Part shown: positions 1-9,143 of the stretch, in pieces | Numbering within the stretch: position 1 is the first letter of the stretch | Layout: every line of letters begins with the position of its first letter | Assembly: GCF_902859625.1 (NCBI RefSeq) | Contig: NZ_CADIJX010000005.1 | Location: 496,001-560,000 of the forward strand | Direction of reading: 5' to 3' | DNA from: Achromobacter pestifer | GTDB lineage: Bacteria; Pseudomonadota; Gammaproteobacteria; Burkholderiales; Burkholderiaceae_B | DNA: 64,000 nt | Notes under the pieces: model-generated | Told to the model about the DNA's origin: nothing | Database searches by the model: none | The model's input: only the letters and a program-made list of their open reading frames with translations | Position numbers and translations under genes: made by a program

Positions 1-1384
1 TGGCCGCAAGAAGGGTGGCACGTACACGCGGGTGCGTCCCGCCGTGGGATCGTTGGTGCCCACGCCCATCGGCACATACATCCCCACCGACCTTTTCGTG
101 GGCGAGCCTGACTACGACTATTTCGACCAGACGCAGTGGATGGTCGGCTATCTGCTTGAACACCGGGTCAGCGACGCCGTGACCCTGCGCCAGAACGCGC
201 GCTACGGCAAGCTGCGCGTGGATTACGCGGCGGTGCAGTCCCTGGGCTATCTGCCCGTCAACGACAACCCGGCCGATCCCGCCAACTATCAGACCTTGCG
301 GCGCAGCGTTTCCGGCAGCAAGGAGAACATCTCCAGCTTCACCATCGACAACCAGGCACAGACCGACCTACGCATGGGGAACTGGCAGCATCGCGTGTTG
401 CTGGGTGTGGACTACCAGCGCACCGCCATCGACCAAGTCAGTTTCAATGGCGGTGTGGCGCCGCCGCTCTCGATCTACGATCCCGTGTACGGTCGCGGCG
501 GCATCGAACGGCCGATGCCCTGGCTGGACGCGGACATCACCGTGGCGCAGACGGGTGTCTACCTTCAGGACCAGATCAAATGGAATGACCGGTGGATATT
601 GACGCTGGGCGGTCGCTACGACGACGTGTCGGGCAAGCTGCGCAACCGCCAGGACGGCACCACCACGCGCTTCCCGGACAATCGCTTCACCAAGCGCGCC
701 GGCCTGGTCTACCTGGACCCCACCGGCTGGGCGCCCTACCTGAGCTATTCGGAGTCGTTCTCGCCTACCTCCACCATCGATCCGGTCAGCGGCCAGCCCT
801 TCCTGCCTGAAACCGGACGGCAATACGAGGCCGGCGTGCGTTACCAGCCAGCCGGGCGCACAGACAGCTACAGCGCCGCCATTTTTGAATTGCGCCGCAA
901 GAACTACCTTACCTACGACAGCGAATCCATCCCGCATCAAACGGGCGAAGTGCAGGTGCGTGGCCTGGAACTTGAAGCGACCTTTCAGCCCATCCCTCGC
1001 TTCAACGTCGTCGCCGCCTACACATGGACGCCCAAGGCGGATGTGATCGCCAGCAGCAATCCGGCTGAAATCGGCAAGCAGGCCACTGCCGTCCCCAAGC
1101 ATCGCGCGTCGCTGTGGCTGGACTATCGATTTGAATCCGCGATCAAGGTTGGCGTCGGCGCGCGCTATACCGGCACGAACTTCGGCGACGGCGAGGCCGC
1201 GCCCGCCAAGGTGCCGTCGTTCCTGCTGTTCGATGCGATGGTCAGCTATCAGGTCAACCAATGGACCTTGGCGCTGAATGCCCGCAATCTGGCCAACAAG
1301 ACCTACATCGCCAATTGCGGCTACGGCAATTGCTACTACGGCGATCAGCGCACCGTCATCGGCACGGCGACGTACCGCTGGTAA
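1..1384 (+). CDS. TonB-dependent siderophore receptor, C-terminal part (5' end outside window)
   Basis: Outer-membrane beta-barrel portion of a TonB-dependent receptor that imports ferric siderophores using TonB energy. The reading frame is open from base 2, so the plug domain and signal peptide lie upstream of the window. About 460 residues are visible with the usual barrel signature: alternating aromatic/polar strands, a TLGGRYDDVSG strand motif, ETGRQYEAGVRY (the conserved segment of the C-terminal half of siderophore receptors), LNARNLANKTY near the end, and a final aromatic residue (YRW) as needed for barrel assembly. Substrate cannot be told from this portion. An uninterrupted frame to a TAA stop suggests an intact gene. 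Transcription probably ends at the GC-rich hairpin just after the stop. Confidence 0.92.
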   Translation, partial: GRKKGGTYTRVRPAVGSLVPTPIGTYIPTDLFVGEPDYDYFDQTQWMVGYLLEHRVSDAVTLRQNARYGKLRVDYAAVQSLGYLPVNDNPADPANYQTLRRSVSGSKENISSFTIDNQAQTDLRMGNWQHRVLLGVDYQRTAIDQVSFNGGVAPPLSIYDPVYGRGGIERPMPWLDADITVAQTGVYLQDQIKWNDRWILTLGGRYDDVSGKLRNRQDGTTTRFPDNRFTKRAGLVYLDPTGWAPYLSYSESFSPTSTIDPVSGQPFLPETGRQYEAGVRYQPAGRTDSYSAAIFELRRKNYLTYDSESIPHQTGEVQVRGLELEATFQPIPRFNVVAAYTWTPKADVIASSNPAEIGKQATAVPKHRASLWLDYRFESAIKVGVGARYTGTNFGDGEAAPAKVPSFLLFDAMVSYQVNQWTLALNARNLANKTYIANCGYGNCYYGDQRTVIGTATYRW

Positions 1385-1391
1385 GGAGGCT

Positions 1392-1414
1392 GCCGGCCCC
1401 ATTCCGGGGCCGGC
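1392..1414 (+). terminator. GC-rich hairpin after the receptor gene
   Basis: Nine-base perfect arms GCCGGCCCC / GGGGCCGGC with a five-base loop begin 8 bases after the receptor stop codon. No T-run follows, so it is a weak intrinsic terminator or an mRNA 3'-end stabiliser. Confidence 0.45.
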
Positions 1415-1546
1415 GCTTGATCGGCGTCAGACGCATGCGGGTACGCACCTTCCGACCCACGCGGCGCAGGCGTAGTATGGTCATTGCTGTCGACTCGCCA
1501 ACGTGGCGGCCATGACTCGCGCCGCCCTCGCCCCCCGGAGGTTGCC

Positions 1547-1984
1547 ATGTACAAACACATTCTCATCCCCATCGACGGATCCAGCCTGGCCAACACAGGC
1601 CTGGAGCAAGGGCTGGGCCTGGCCCGCGCACTGGGCGCCAGCGTCACCGTGGTGACGGCCTATGGCTCCTTCCACATGCCCTCGATGGAAACCGTGCAAT
1701 TGGAAGGGGTGCGCAAGACGTATGAACACCAGGCCCAGGAACTGGCCAGCTCCTACCTGACGGAAGCCGCCGCCCGCGCCCAGGCCATGGGCGTGCCCTG
1801 CACGACTGAAATGCGGGAAAGCGACGCGCCGTATCAGGTCATCATCGACATTGCCTTGACGCAAAATTGCGACCTGATCGCAATGAGCTCGCATGGCCGT
1901 AGCGGCATGGCTGCGCTGCTGCTGGGCAGCCAGACGCAAAAGGTGCTGGCGCACTCCACGGTACCGGTGCTGGTGTACCGATAA
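1547..1984 (+). CDS. Universal stress protein (UspA family), single domain
   Basis: A 145-residue one-domain Usp protein, the normal length for the family; cytoplasmic nucleotide-binding stress proteins. The N-terminus MYKHILIPIDGS is the typical first strand with the conserved Asp, and the C-terminus carries the ATP-loop pattern SSHGRSG followed by LLLGS and the final PVLVYR strand. The first glycine of the classical G-x2-G-x9-G(S/T) motif is Ser here, a common variant. The start was chosen because it begins exactly at the domain edge with GGAGG seven bases upstream; a longer in-frame reading from 1484 adds 21 arginine-rich residues that do not belong to the fold. Monocistronic by position. 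Confidence 0.93.
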   Translation: MYKHILIPIDGSSLANTGLEQGLGLARALGASVTVVTAYGSFHMPSMETVQLEGVRKTYEHQAQELASSYLTEAAARAQAMGVPCTTEMRESDAPYQVIIDIALTQNCDLIAMSSHGRSGMAALLLGSQTQKVLAHSTVPVLVYR

Positions 1985-1995
1985 GCCCGCGGGCT

Positions 1996-2925
1996 TCACA
2001 CCCTGGCGGGCGCGTCGTGAAAGGTCTTGGGTATGCCTGCCGCGGCCACCCCGCTACGCAAGGTCTCTTGTGGCAAGGCCTCGGCCAGCAAGGCGCGCGC
2101 GTCCAACAGCCGCCCAAGGTCCACCCCGGTGTTAAAGCCCATGCTTTCCAGCATGAACACGAGATCTTCGGTGACGATGTTCCCTGACGCCCCCGGCGCG
2201 AACGGACAACCACCCAGACCGCCCAGGCAAGAATCAAAGCTGCGTATGCCTTCGTTCAAACCTGCCAGCGCATTGGCCAGCCCCAACCCCATCGTGTCAT
2301 GCAGATGCAGCTTGGTCAGTTGGCTGCCCACGGCGTCCTGCGTGGCTCGCACCACATCACGCACCTGAGCCGGGTGCGCATAGCCCACGGTGTCGGCCAA
2401 TGCAATTTCATCGACGCCCGTGAGCGCCACGGCGGCGGCCACTCGCGCCACCCGCGACACCAGCACGGCGCCTTCCATCGAACAGCCAAACGCAGTGGCG
2501 ACCGCCGCATCGATGCGCATGGCGCGCGGCTGCGACCGCACCCAGTCCACGATCGCCGCCATCATCTCCACCTGCGCATCGGTGCCCTTGCCGACGTTGG
2601 CATGGCTATGCGTGTCGCTGACCGAGATCGGAAACGACAACACGTGCGCGCCCGCCTCGTAGGCGGCGATCGCCCCCTTCAGGTTGCAGGCCAGCGCGCA
2701 GACGGTCAGGCCCTCTATCTTCAGGACTTCAGGCAGGATGGCGCCGGTGTCCGCCATCTGCGGCACGAGTCGCGCTGACACGAAGCTACCCACCTCGATC
2801 TCACGCAGGCCCGCCTGGGCCAGTTGGCGTATCCAGCGCAGCTTGTCGGCCGCCGGCATCATGCCCTTGGCCATTTGCAGCCCATCGCGGGGGCCCACTT
2901 CGCAAAGCCTGACTTCCTGGTTCAT
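1996..2925 (-). CDS. Hydroxymethylglutaryl-CoA lyase family protein
   Basis: A 309-residue TIM-barrel lyase of the HMG-CoA lyase / DRE-TIM family, which splits 3-hydroxy-3-methylglutaryl-CoA or a similar 3-hydroxyacyl-CoA into acetyl-CoA and a keto acid. Seen: EVGPRDGLQ at the N-terminus (conserved Arg and metal-binding Asp), HLHDTMGLGLAN (metal His pair) around residue 200, and GGLGGCPFAPGASGN, the loop with the catalytic Cys, near residue 235. It is last in a co-oriented set LysR - CaiB CoA-transferase - Bug protein - lyase, which suggests uptake of a carboxylic acid, CoA activation by transfer, then cleavage. A role in leucine catabolism is less likely because no methylcrotonyl-CoA carboxylase genes are nearby. 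The true substrate is unknown. Confidence 0.9.
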   Translation of the reverse strand: MNQEVRLCEVGPRDGLQMAKGMMPAADKLRWIRQLAQAGLREIEVGSFVSARLVPQMADTGAILPEVLKIEGLTVCALACNLKGAIAAYEAGAHVLSFPISVSDTHSHANVGKGTDAQVEMMAAIVDWVRSQPRAMRIDAAVATAFGCSMEGAVLVSRVARVAAAVALTGVDEIALADTVGYAHPAQVRDVVRATQDAVGSQLTKLHLHDTMGLGLANALAGLNEGIRSFDSCLGGLGGCPFAPGASGNIVTEDLVFMLESMGFNTGVDLGRLLDARALLAEALPQETLRSGVAAAGIPKTFHDAPARV

Positions 2926-2965
2926 ATGTTCTCCTGTCGAATACGCGGGGCGCTATCGGCACGCC

Positions 2966-3925
2966 CTATTGCTGCACCACGATGCCCGCGCTCTTGATCG
3001 TTTGCTGCGCCTTGCCGATGTCTGACCGGATCAGCGCTGCGAACTGTGCGCTGGAGACTGGATCCGTCTCCAATCCTTGCGAGGCCAACGCCTCTTGCAC
3101 GTCCTTGCGCGAAAGCAGCTTATTGAAGTCGCTGTTCAGGCGCGACACGATGTCGGCGGGCGTCTTGGCCGGCGCCAGCACACCGTAGTAAGTGACGACA
3201 CTGAAATCCTTGTAGCCCAGCTCAGCCACGGTCGGCACGTCCGGCAACGCGGGATTGCGCCTGGGCGATGTCACCGCCAACGCGCGCACCTTGCCGGCCT
3301 TGATCAGCGAGGCCGCTGATGAAATCGACGAACCCGCGAACTGCAAATGGCCGCCCATCAGGTCGGCCAGGGCAGGTGCCGAGCCCTTGTACGGCACATG
3401 TTGCATCTTGAATCCGGCTTCGTGCTGCAACATCTCCATGGCAATGTGCACGCCCCCGCCAGTGCCCGACGTGCCGTAGGCAATCTTGCCGGGTTCTTTC
3501 TTGGCGGCTTCAATCACTTCAGGCAAGGTCTTGTAGGGCGAGTTTTCCGACACCAGCAATACCATCGGCGTAGTGGCCACCAGCGCCACGGGCGTCAGAT
3601 CCTTGACGGGGTCGTAGGCCACCTTCATCAACAGCGGAATCAAGGTGACGTTGTCGGATTGGCCGATCACCAGGTCATACCCTTGCGCGGGCGCACGTGC
3701 CGCTTCGGCCAGGCCCAGCGCCGTGCCCGCGCCAGGCTTGTTTTCAGGCACCACGGCCCAACCGTTCAACTCGTGCAGCTTGTTGCTCATCAGGCGGCCG
3801 ATGTAGTCGGTGCCTCCACCCGGCGTGGACGGAATGATGATGCGGATGGGCTTGTTGGGATAGTCCTGCGCATGCGCCGTGCAGGCGGCGGCCAAAGCGG
3901 CCATCGCAATCAGTTTTCGAATCAT
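2966..3925 (-). CDS. Bug/TctC-type periplasmic solute-binding protein
   Basis: A 319-residue tripartite-tricarboxylate-type periplasmic binding protein. A signal peptide (MIRKLIAMAALAAACTAHA) is followed by DYPNKPIRIIIPSTPGGGTD, the usual Bug N-terminal strand and ligand loop. The start at 3925 has AGGAG seven bases upstream; a longer in-frame reading would put 19 residues in front of the signal peptide. No TctA/TctB membrane subunits lie in this cluster, as is usual for Bug proteins in Bordetella-like genomes. Lying 41 bp upstream of the lyase and after the CoA-transferase, it probably binds the carboxylate degraded by those enzymes. Confidence 0.92.
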   Translation of the reverse strand: MIRKLIAMAALAAACTAHAQDYPNKPIRIIIPSTPGGGTDYIGRLMSNKLHELNGWAVVPENKPGAGTALGLAEAARAPAQGYDLVIGQSDNVTLIPLLMKVAYDPVKDLTPVALVATTPMVLLVSENSPYKTLPEVIEAAKKEPGKIAYGTSGTGGGVHIAMEMLQHEAGFKMQHVPYKGSAPALADLMGGHLQFAGSSISSAASLIKAGKVRALAVTSPRRNPALPDVPTVAELGYKDFSVVTYYGVLAPAKTPADIVSRLNSDFNKLLSRKDVQEALASQGLETDPVSSAQFAALIRSDIGKAQQTIKSAGIVVQQ

Positions 3926-3995
3926 GGGGTCTCCTCTTTGATGGATGTCTTGGCGGTCTGACGCCGCCTCGACAGAACTCAAGCGCTACAGCCTC

Positions 3996-5204
3996 TCATG
4001 CAATGATTCCCGCCGAGCGCAGCGCCTCGATGCGTGCCGCATCCAGCCCCAGGCCTTGCAAGATGGCGTGGGTTTGGCCGCCTTGCACGGGCGGATCGCA
4101 ACGTTTGCCCGCCTTGCGCCCATCAAACTCGATGGGCAGCGCCGCTGTGGATATCTCGCTGCCGTCGGGCAGCCGGGTTCTTAGCAACGCGCCCCCGGCA
4201 TTCAGGTGCGCATCGTCCAGCAGATCGTGCGGCTGCCGGATCGGTCCATAAGAAAGATTGGCAGCCTCCAGCGCCTGGCACAGCGCGTCGGTCTTCCAGG
4301 TCTTCAAGATCTCGGCCACGCCAGGCACCAGCCACGGCCGGGCGGCCTCGCGATCGACGGCCGTGGCCAGCCTCGGATCGGCTGCCCATTCTGGCGGCAG
4401 GAATTTCTGCGCGAAGTTGCGCCATTGCGCATCGCCCACCACCGCGACGAACACGCGACCATCCGCCGTTTCAAATACGTCGTAAACACCCCAAGGCGGC
4501 TTGCGCTCGGCACCCATCGGCTTGGGCGCCGAGCCGGTCAATTGGTATTGCGCGATGAACTGCGCCACCAGCAGCAGATTGTTCTCGAACAGACCAGAAC
4601 GCACATGCCGGCCTCGGCCCGTGGCGTGGCGGTCATGCAGCGCGGCCAACGCGCCCACGACGCCGAAGGTGCCGCCCAGAATGTCATTGACCGACGCCGC
4701 GACACGCTGCGGCGAGTCGGCGCCGCCATTGATGTAGGCCAGCCCGCCCATCATCTGCACGACTTCATCCAGCGCCGTGCGATGCTTGTACGGCCCCGAC
4801 AAGAACCCTTTCAGCGACACATAGATCAGCCCGGGGTTGTCAGCCGACAAGGACGCATAGTCCAGTCCGTACTGAGCCAGGCTGCCATCGCGGAAGTTCT
4901 CCACCACCATGTCGGTTTGCAGCGCAAGCTTGCGCACCACGTCCTGCCCTTCAGGCGATTTCAAATCGATTGCCAGGCTTTGCTTATTGCGGTTGAACAC
5001 CGGGAAGTAGCCGCTGCCCGACCCTTTCAGCCGGCGTGTCCGGTCGCCGTCAATGGGCTCCACCTTGATCACATCGGCCCCCAGATCCGCCAACGACAGA
5101 CCGGCGGCCGGCCCCATGATCATGTGGGACAGTTCCAGAACCTTGATGCCACGCAAGGGCAATTCAGAACTGTCCATGAAGGGTGAAGCCGGTGCTGCGC
5201 TCAT
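3996..5204 (-). CDS. CaiB/BaiF family III CoA-transferase
   Basis: A 402-residue class III CoA-transferase that moves CoA between an acyl-CoA donor and a carboxylic acid. The start LPLRGIKVLELSHMIMGPAA with SLADLGADVIKVEP and GDRTRR is the classic N-terminal Rossmann segment of the family; NRNKQSLAIDLKSPEG and VVENFRDG follow. The start at 5204 has GAGAGGA eight bases upstream; the open frame runs 42 codons further upstream but without family similarity. It stands between the LysR gene and the Bug and lyase genes on the same strand, so it likely activates the imported acid. Substrate unknown. Confidence 0.92.
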   Translation of the reverse strand: MSAAPASPFMDSSELPLRGIKVLELSHMIMGPAAGLSLADLGADVIKVEPIDGDRTRRLKGSGSGYFPVFNRNKQSLAIDLKSPEGQDVVRKLALQTDMVVENFRDGSLAQYGLDYASLSADNPGLIYVSLKGFLSGPYKHRTALDEVVQMMGGLAYINGGADSPQRVAASVNDILGGTFGVVGALAALHDRHATGRGRHVRSGLFENNLLLVAQFIAQYQLTGSAPKPMGAERKPPWGVYDVFETADGRVFVAVVGDAQWRNFAQKFLPPEWAADPRLATAVDREAARPWLVPGVAEILKTWKTDALCQALEAANLSYGPIRQPHDLLDDAHLNAGGALLRTRLPDGSEISTAALPIEFDGRKAGKRCDPPVQGGQTHAILQGLGLDAARIEALRSAGIIA

Positions 5205-5372
5205 CAACGTTTCCTCTCGCCTGCCGGGTGATGGGATGCGTGCAGGACAAGTCAGAAGACCTTCTGCCGCTCCGCGAATGCATCCATCATCGCGGGCTTG
5301 CCGGCGTGATGGGTAGCAGTCTTTCAGCACGGGGGCATTCTCGTTTCGGAACGTCCGGGTTTGCCCCTAGCG

Positions 5373-6293
5373 CTAGCCCGCCGGCACCACGCCCAAATGC
5401 GCGAGCAAGGCCCGCGCGGCCGGCGACACGGCGTCCGGATCGCGCACCGCAATACAGATCGGCGTGCTTGACCACGGGCCGGTCAACGGCACAAAGCGGA
5501 TGTCCAGGTGCGGCAGACGTGCCTTCAGATACTGCGGCACGACCGCCACGCCCATGCCTCGCGCGACAAGCATGCAGATCGTCTCGTGCGAACTGACGCG
5601 CGCGCTGATGCGCCGTGTCACCCCTGCCTCTTTTGCCGCCTGTTCAAACACGCTGCTGATGCCGTTATCGCGATTCAGCTCAATATGTTCAAAGGGCAAC
5701 AATTGCGCGTAGTCCAGCGTCTCGCGGTCAGCCAGCAGATGCTGGCCCGGCACCACGGCCGCCAGCTCGCAATGGCCGCAAGCAAAGACCTGTAATCCGT
5801 CATGACCAAAATCCGACCCGGCGGCCACATCCGCATGGCCCTCCAGGACGGCGCGAAACGCCGCTTGCGTCGTGTCTTCCTCCAACGAGATATCGATTTG
5901 CGGAAAGGCCCGCCGAAACGATTGGATCTGAGCGGGCAAGTCGCCCGACAAGGCCGCCACGCTGACCGCCAACCGGATATGCCCGCGCACGCCCGTCGCA
6001 AACCCCGCCATCTCGCGGTGCATGCGATCCATGTCTTGCAGCAGGCGGCGCGCATGGGTTGCCAGCGCATTGCCTGCCGGCGTGGGCTGCACCCCTTTCA
6101 CGCCGCGCTCCAAGAGGGGCACGCCAAAGGCCTCTTCCATTTCCGACATGCGCTTGCTGACGGCGGACGGCACAATGTTCTCGCGCGCAGCGGCGCGCGC
6201 CAGGCTGCCCTCTTCCAGGGCGGACAGAAACAGTCGAAGCGATACGGGGTCGATGTCGCGGGGGGCAGGCGGAACGGGCTGGACGGGCTTCAT
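5373..6293 (-). CDS. LysR-family transcriptional regulator
   Basis: A 306-residue LysR-type activator. An N-terminal winged helix-turn-helix covers about residues 12-70 (DPVSLRLFLSALEEGSLARA, then PSAVSKRMSEMEEAFGVPLLER), followed by the periplasmic-binding-like effector domain. It is encoded upstream of and in the same direction as the CoA-transferase, Bug and lyase genes, so it most likely controls them in response to the substrate or its CoA ester. Start chosen at the Met nearest the DNA-binding domain; no strong ribosome site is visible, so the N-terminus is uncertain by up to 18 residues. Confidence 0.92.
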   Translation of the reverse strand: MKPVQPVPPAPRDIDPVSLRLFLSALEEGSLARAAARENIVPSAVSKRMSEMEEAFGVPLLERGVKGVQPTPAGNALATHARRLLQDMDRMHREMAGFATGVRGHIRLAVSVAALSGDLPAQIQSFRRAFPQIDISLEEDTTQAAFRAVLEGHADVAAGSDFGHDGLQVFACGHCELAAVVPGQHLLADRETLDYAQLLPFEHIELNRDNGISSVFEQAAKEAGVTRRISARVSSHETICMLVARGMGVAVVPQYLKARLPHLDIRFVPLTGPWSSTPICIAVRDPDAVSPAARALLAHLGVVPAG

Positions 6294-6414
6294 GGCAGGA
6301 AGTGTCCCGCGTTGGCCGCCCGGGCAGGGATCGGGGTTTTCCCGCACGCAGGACCTGAGTATGATCCGCAGTCCGGCCGCTCCGCTCGGCCTTCGTTTTG
6401 CGGATCACGCTTTT

Positions 6415-7482
6415 ATGCAATGCCCACGCTGCAATTGGCAAAACCCAGCCTCCAACACCCAGTGCTTCAGCTGCCGCGCGCCGTTGCCGGTCAAAGCTGC
6501 CACGCCCGCCCCTGCCGGGCGCACCACCCCGGCGCAGAGCACGCCCGTGTTTCCCAGCATCTGGCCCCGGCTGGGCGCCACGGCGATCGACGGTCTGTTC
6601 ATGCTGGTGGCGATCATCGCGCTCGTCTGGGCTGCATCGCTCACGTATGAAGGCCTGACAGGTGAACCCCGGCCCGTGCTGCTGCTGGTGCTTGCAGGGC
6701 TGATCGGCTGGCTGCTCCCCGCCTTCATGGATTCCTGGGCTAGCGGATCGCCCGGCAAACGCCTGCTGAAATTGCGCGTCGTGAATGGCAAGGGGCAAGC
6801 CCCCGGCCTGACCCGTTCCATCTGGAGGCACACGCTGAAGTTCGCACTCAATCTGGCGCTGCCCGGCCTGTTCCACCATATTCAGCAAGCCATCTTTGGC
6901 GAACGGGCGATGCACAACGCCCTGGCCGGCACTCATGTGGTCGCCAGTCAGGCGAATCCGCGCGCGGTGCAGTCGGCGGTTGCAAAGGCCCCCGCAGTCA
7001 CCGGCACCGGCAAGTTCCTGTTCTTCGTGTTCGGCGTGCTGGCGCTGATTCTGGGTGGCGTGGTCATTGGGGTAGGCGTCATGAGCAACGACGATGGCGA
7101 CAATCCCTTGCACGCGGACATTCGCCGCCTGGATCTGGTGTCTGACCCCATCCGCATGCTGGTGGAAAACCAGTACCGCAGCACGAAGACATTCCCCGCG
7201 ACGATGGCGGATATCGGCATGACCCAGGAATCGCTACAGAAAAGCGGCTTCTCCAAGCTGGAAATGAATCCGGTCAACGGCGTGTTGCGGCTGACGATTG
7301 CCGGCACACCGCGCGATGACGGCTTTCCCACGCTGGCGGGCAAGCACTTGATGTATCTGCCGGAATTGCGCTCGGAAAAGAAAGGCGGTGGCGTGCGCCG
7401 CTGGCAATGCGGTAGCGACGACATCGCGCCTGCCGACCGCCCCTACCGCTGCCGCCATGACACCAGCGCCTTTGCGCGCTAG
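6415..7482 (+). CDS. Zinc-ribbon / RDD-domain membrane protein with pilin-like C-terminus
   Basis: A 355-residue protein of composite build. Residues 1-20 hold two CxxC pairs (CPRC and CFSC) forming a zinc ribbon. Residues about 48-190 are an RDD domain: WPRLGATAIDGLFML with the Arg/Asp signature, two hydrophobic helices, then SPGKRLLKLRVVN. A further transmembrane helix (FLFFVFGVLALILGGVVIGVG) precedes a C-terminal soluble part with the spacing of type IV pilin/pseudopilin globular domains (VENQYRSTKTFPATMADIG, small beta region, two Cys). The start is the Met of the zinc ribbon, within an open frame extending far upstream. The next gene begins 29 bp later on the same strand. Function unknown; a membrane sensor or transporter accessory role is only a guess. 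Confidence 0.8.
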   Translation: MQCPRCNWQNPASNTQCFSCRAPLPVKAATPAPAGRTTPAQSTPVFPSIWPRLGATAIDGLFMLVAIIALVWAASLTYEGLTGEPRPVLLLVLAGLIGWLLPAFMDSWASGSPGKRLLKLRVVNGKGQAPGLTRSIWRHTLKFALNLALPGLFHHIQQAIFGERAMHNALAGTHVVASQANPRAVQSAVAKAPAVTGTGKFLFFVFGVLALILGGVVIGVGVMSNDDGDNPLHADIRRLDLVSDPIRMLVENQYRSTKTFPATMADIGMTQESLQKSGFSKLEMNPVNGVLRLTIAGTPRDDGFPTLAGKHLMYLPELRSEKKGGGVRRWQCGSDDIAPADRPYRCRHDTSAFAR

Positions 7483-7511
7483 CCAGCCCTTTTGAATACG
7501 GAACGCGCCGC

Positions 7512-9047
7512 ATGTCCAGTCTGATCGAAGCCATCCACCGCGCCGATGACGGCCACGACCACGTCCAAATGCTGTCCCTGTGCGAACAGGGCTTGCGCGA
7601 ACAACCCGGTTCCGCCGTGATGTGGGCCTTGCGCGCCCACTATCACGACAAGCGCCACGCCCACGCCCAACGCGATGCCGACCTGGCCCGCTCGCTTACC
7701 TTGGACCCGCAGTGCAGCGATGCCCTGCGCGTGCGCGCGACCGCCCTCTACGATGCGGGCGAACAGCAAGAAGCCTGGCGCATCCTGCGCGAGGCTCGGC
7801 AGCGTACCCCCTCGCATTTCGGCTTGATGATGTCCGAAGCCTACCTGCTGATCAACGACCGCCGGCTGGAAGACGCCATCGCCTGCTGGACCCGCGCGTC
7901 GCAACTGCGGCCCTCCGCCGCGGCGCCGCATTGCTACATCGGCTCCAACCTGCACAACGCCGGCCGCTACCAGGACGCGCTGCCCTACCATCAGCGCGCC
8001 GTGGCCTTGGCGCCCAACAACGGCGGTTTCCTGTACGACGCGGGCAACAACTACCGCCGTCTGGGAGATCTGAAAAACGCCATTGCGATGTTTGACCGCG
8101 CCCGCGCCATCCTGGGCGAGGAAAACGCCATCCAGCACAACCGGGCCTCGTGCCTGCAAGCGCTGGAGCGCCATGAAGACGCGGTGGCGGAATGGACCAG
8201 CCTGCTGCGCCGCGAGCCCGACTGGGATTGGCCGCTGGAAGGCAAGGCGCGGTCCCTGCACCGATTGGGTCGCGCGGACGAAGCCGCGCCGCTATGGCGG
8301 CATCTGGACTTGCTGTCGGACACCGGCTGGGAGGGCCGCAAGGAACAGGCCCGCGAATACGTGCGCGGCGGCGCCCCTGAATTGGCCGAGCAGGCCTTAG
8401 AGGGGCTGGATCCCATGGACAGCGGCGATCCACAATTGCTGTTCGTGGCGGGCAACGCCCAGCGCGACCAACGCCAGTGGGAAGCGGCGCTTGCCTACTA
8501 CCTGCGCGGCTATGAAATCGCGCCCGACAACGATTTCCTGCCGGGCAACGCCGCCGACATGCTGACTCGCCTGGATCGCTACGCCGAAGCCCTGCCCCTG
8601 TCGGAAGTCGCGATCTCCCTGGACCCCGACTGGCTGAAATGGCGCCGGGTCCGCATTGACGCCCTGACAAACCTTGGCCGTGGCGCCGAGGCCGTGGCCG
8701 ATGCCGATCGCGCGCTCGCGACGTGGCCGGACGATGGCCCTCTGCATGCCGAGCGCATCAATGCGCTGATTGCCGCAAAGCAACAGGAAGAGGCGCTTGC
8801 CGCGTGCGACCGCCTGATCGGCTTGGACCCCGACTACCGCAGCTGGGCCTTGTTTTCACGCGGAGAGATCTACGGTCACATGAGGCGCCACGCCGAATCG
8901 GCCATGGCCTTCCGCCAGGCAGCGGCTTCTTATCAGCAGAACGGCAAAGCCGATTACCAGGATCTGTCGTTGCGCAGGGCCCAAGCGGCGGAAGACGCCG
9001 CGGCCGCCCCGCGCGGATTCCTGGGCCGTTTATTCGGCCGTAAATAG
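7512..9047 (+). CDS. Tetratricopeptide-repeat protein
   Basis: A 511-residue protein built almost wholly of TPR helices: many 34-residue units with the W/L-G-Y-A-F-A-P pattern, for example GRYQDALPYHQRAVALAPNN, RQWEAALAYYLRGYEIAPDN and DRYAEALPLSEVAISLDPDW. No signal peptide or membrane segment is seen, so it is cytoplasmic or bound through a partner. The C-terminus ends in a basic FLGRLFGRK tail. It starts 29 bp after the zinc-ribbon RDD gene and is probably co-transcribed with it; a scaffold role for that membrane protein is possible. No catalytic domain was recognised. Confidence 0.85.
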   Translation: MSSLIEAIHRADDGHDHVQMLSLCEQGLREQPGSAVMWALRAHYHDKRHAHAQRDADLARSLTLDPQCSDALRVRATALYDAGEQQEAWRILREARQRTPSHFGLMMSEAYLLINDRRLEDAIACWTRASQLRPSAAAPHCYIGSNLHNAGRYQDALPYHQRAVALAPNNGGFLYDAGNNYRRLGDLKNAIAMFDRARAILGEENAIQHNRASCLQALERHEDAVAEWTSLLRREPDWDWPLEGKARSLHRLGRADEAAPLWRHLDLLSDTGWEGRKEQAREYVRGGAPELAEQALEGLDPMDSGDPQLLFVAGNAQRDQRQWEAALAYYLRGYEIAPDNDFLPGNAADMLTRLDRYAEALPLSEVAISLDPDWLKWRRVRIDALTNLGRGAEAVADADRALATWPDDGPLHAERINALIAAKQQEEALAACDRLIGLDPDYRSWALFSRGEIYGHMRRHAESAMAFRQAAASYQQNGKADYQDLSLRRAQAAEDAAAAPRGFLGRLFGRK

Positions 9048-9103
9048 TCTCGTCATTACCCGAACGCCGCTGGCGCGCGCCTATGTCATCACCCCCAAGA
9101 TGG

Positions 9104-9109
9104 TATAGT
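9104..9109 (+). promoter_or_regulatory. -10 element for tRNA-Leu
   Basis: TATAGT lies 34 bases before the mature tRNA 5' end and is followed by a GC-rich discriminator, as expected for a stringently controlled tRNA promoter. No good -35 hexamer is visible. Confidence 0.45.
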
Positions 9110-9143
9110 CTCGCCCGCTGCTGACCCGACACGGGCCACGCAC

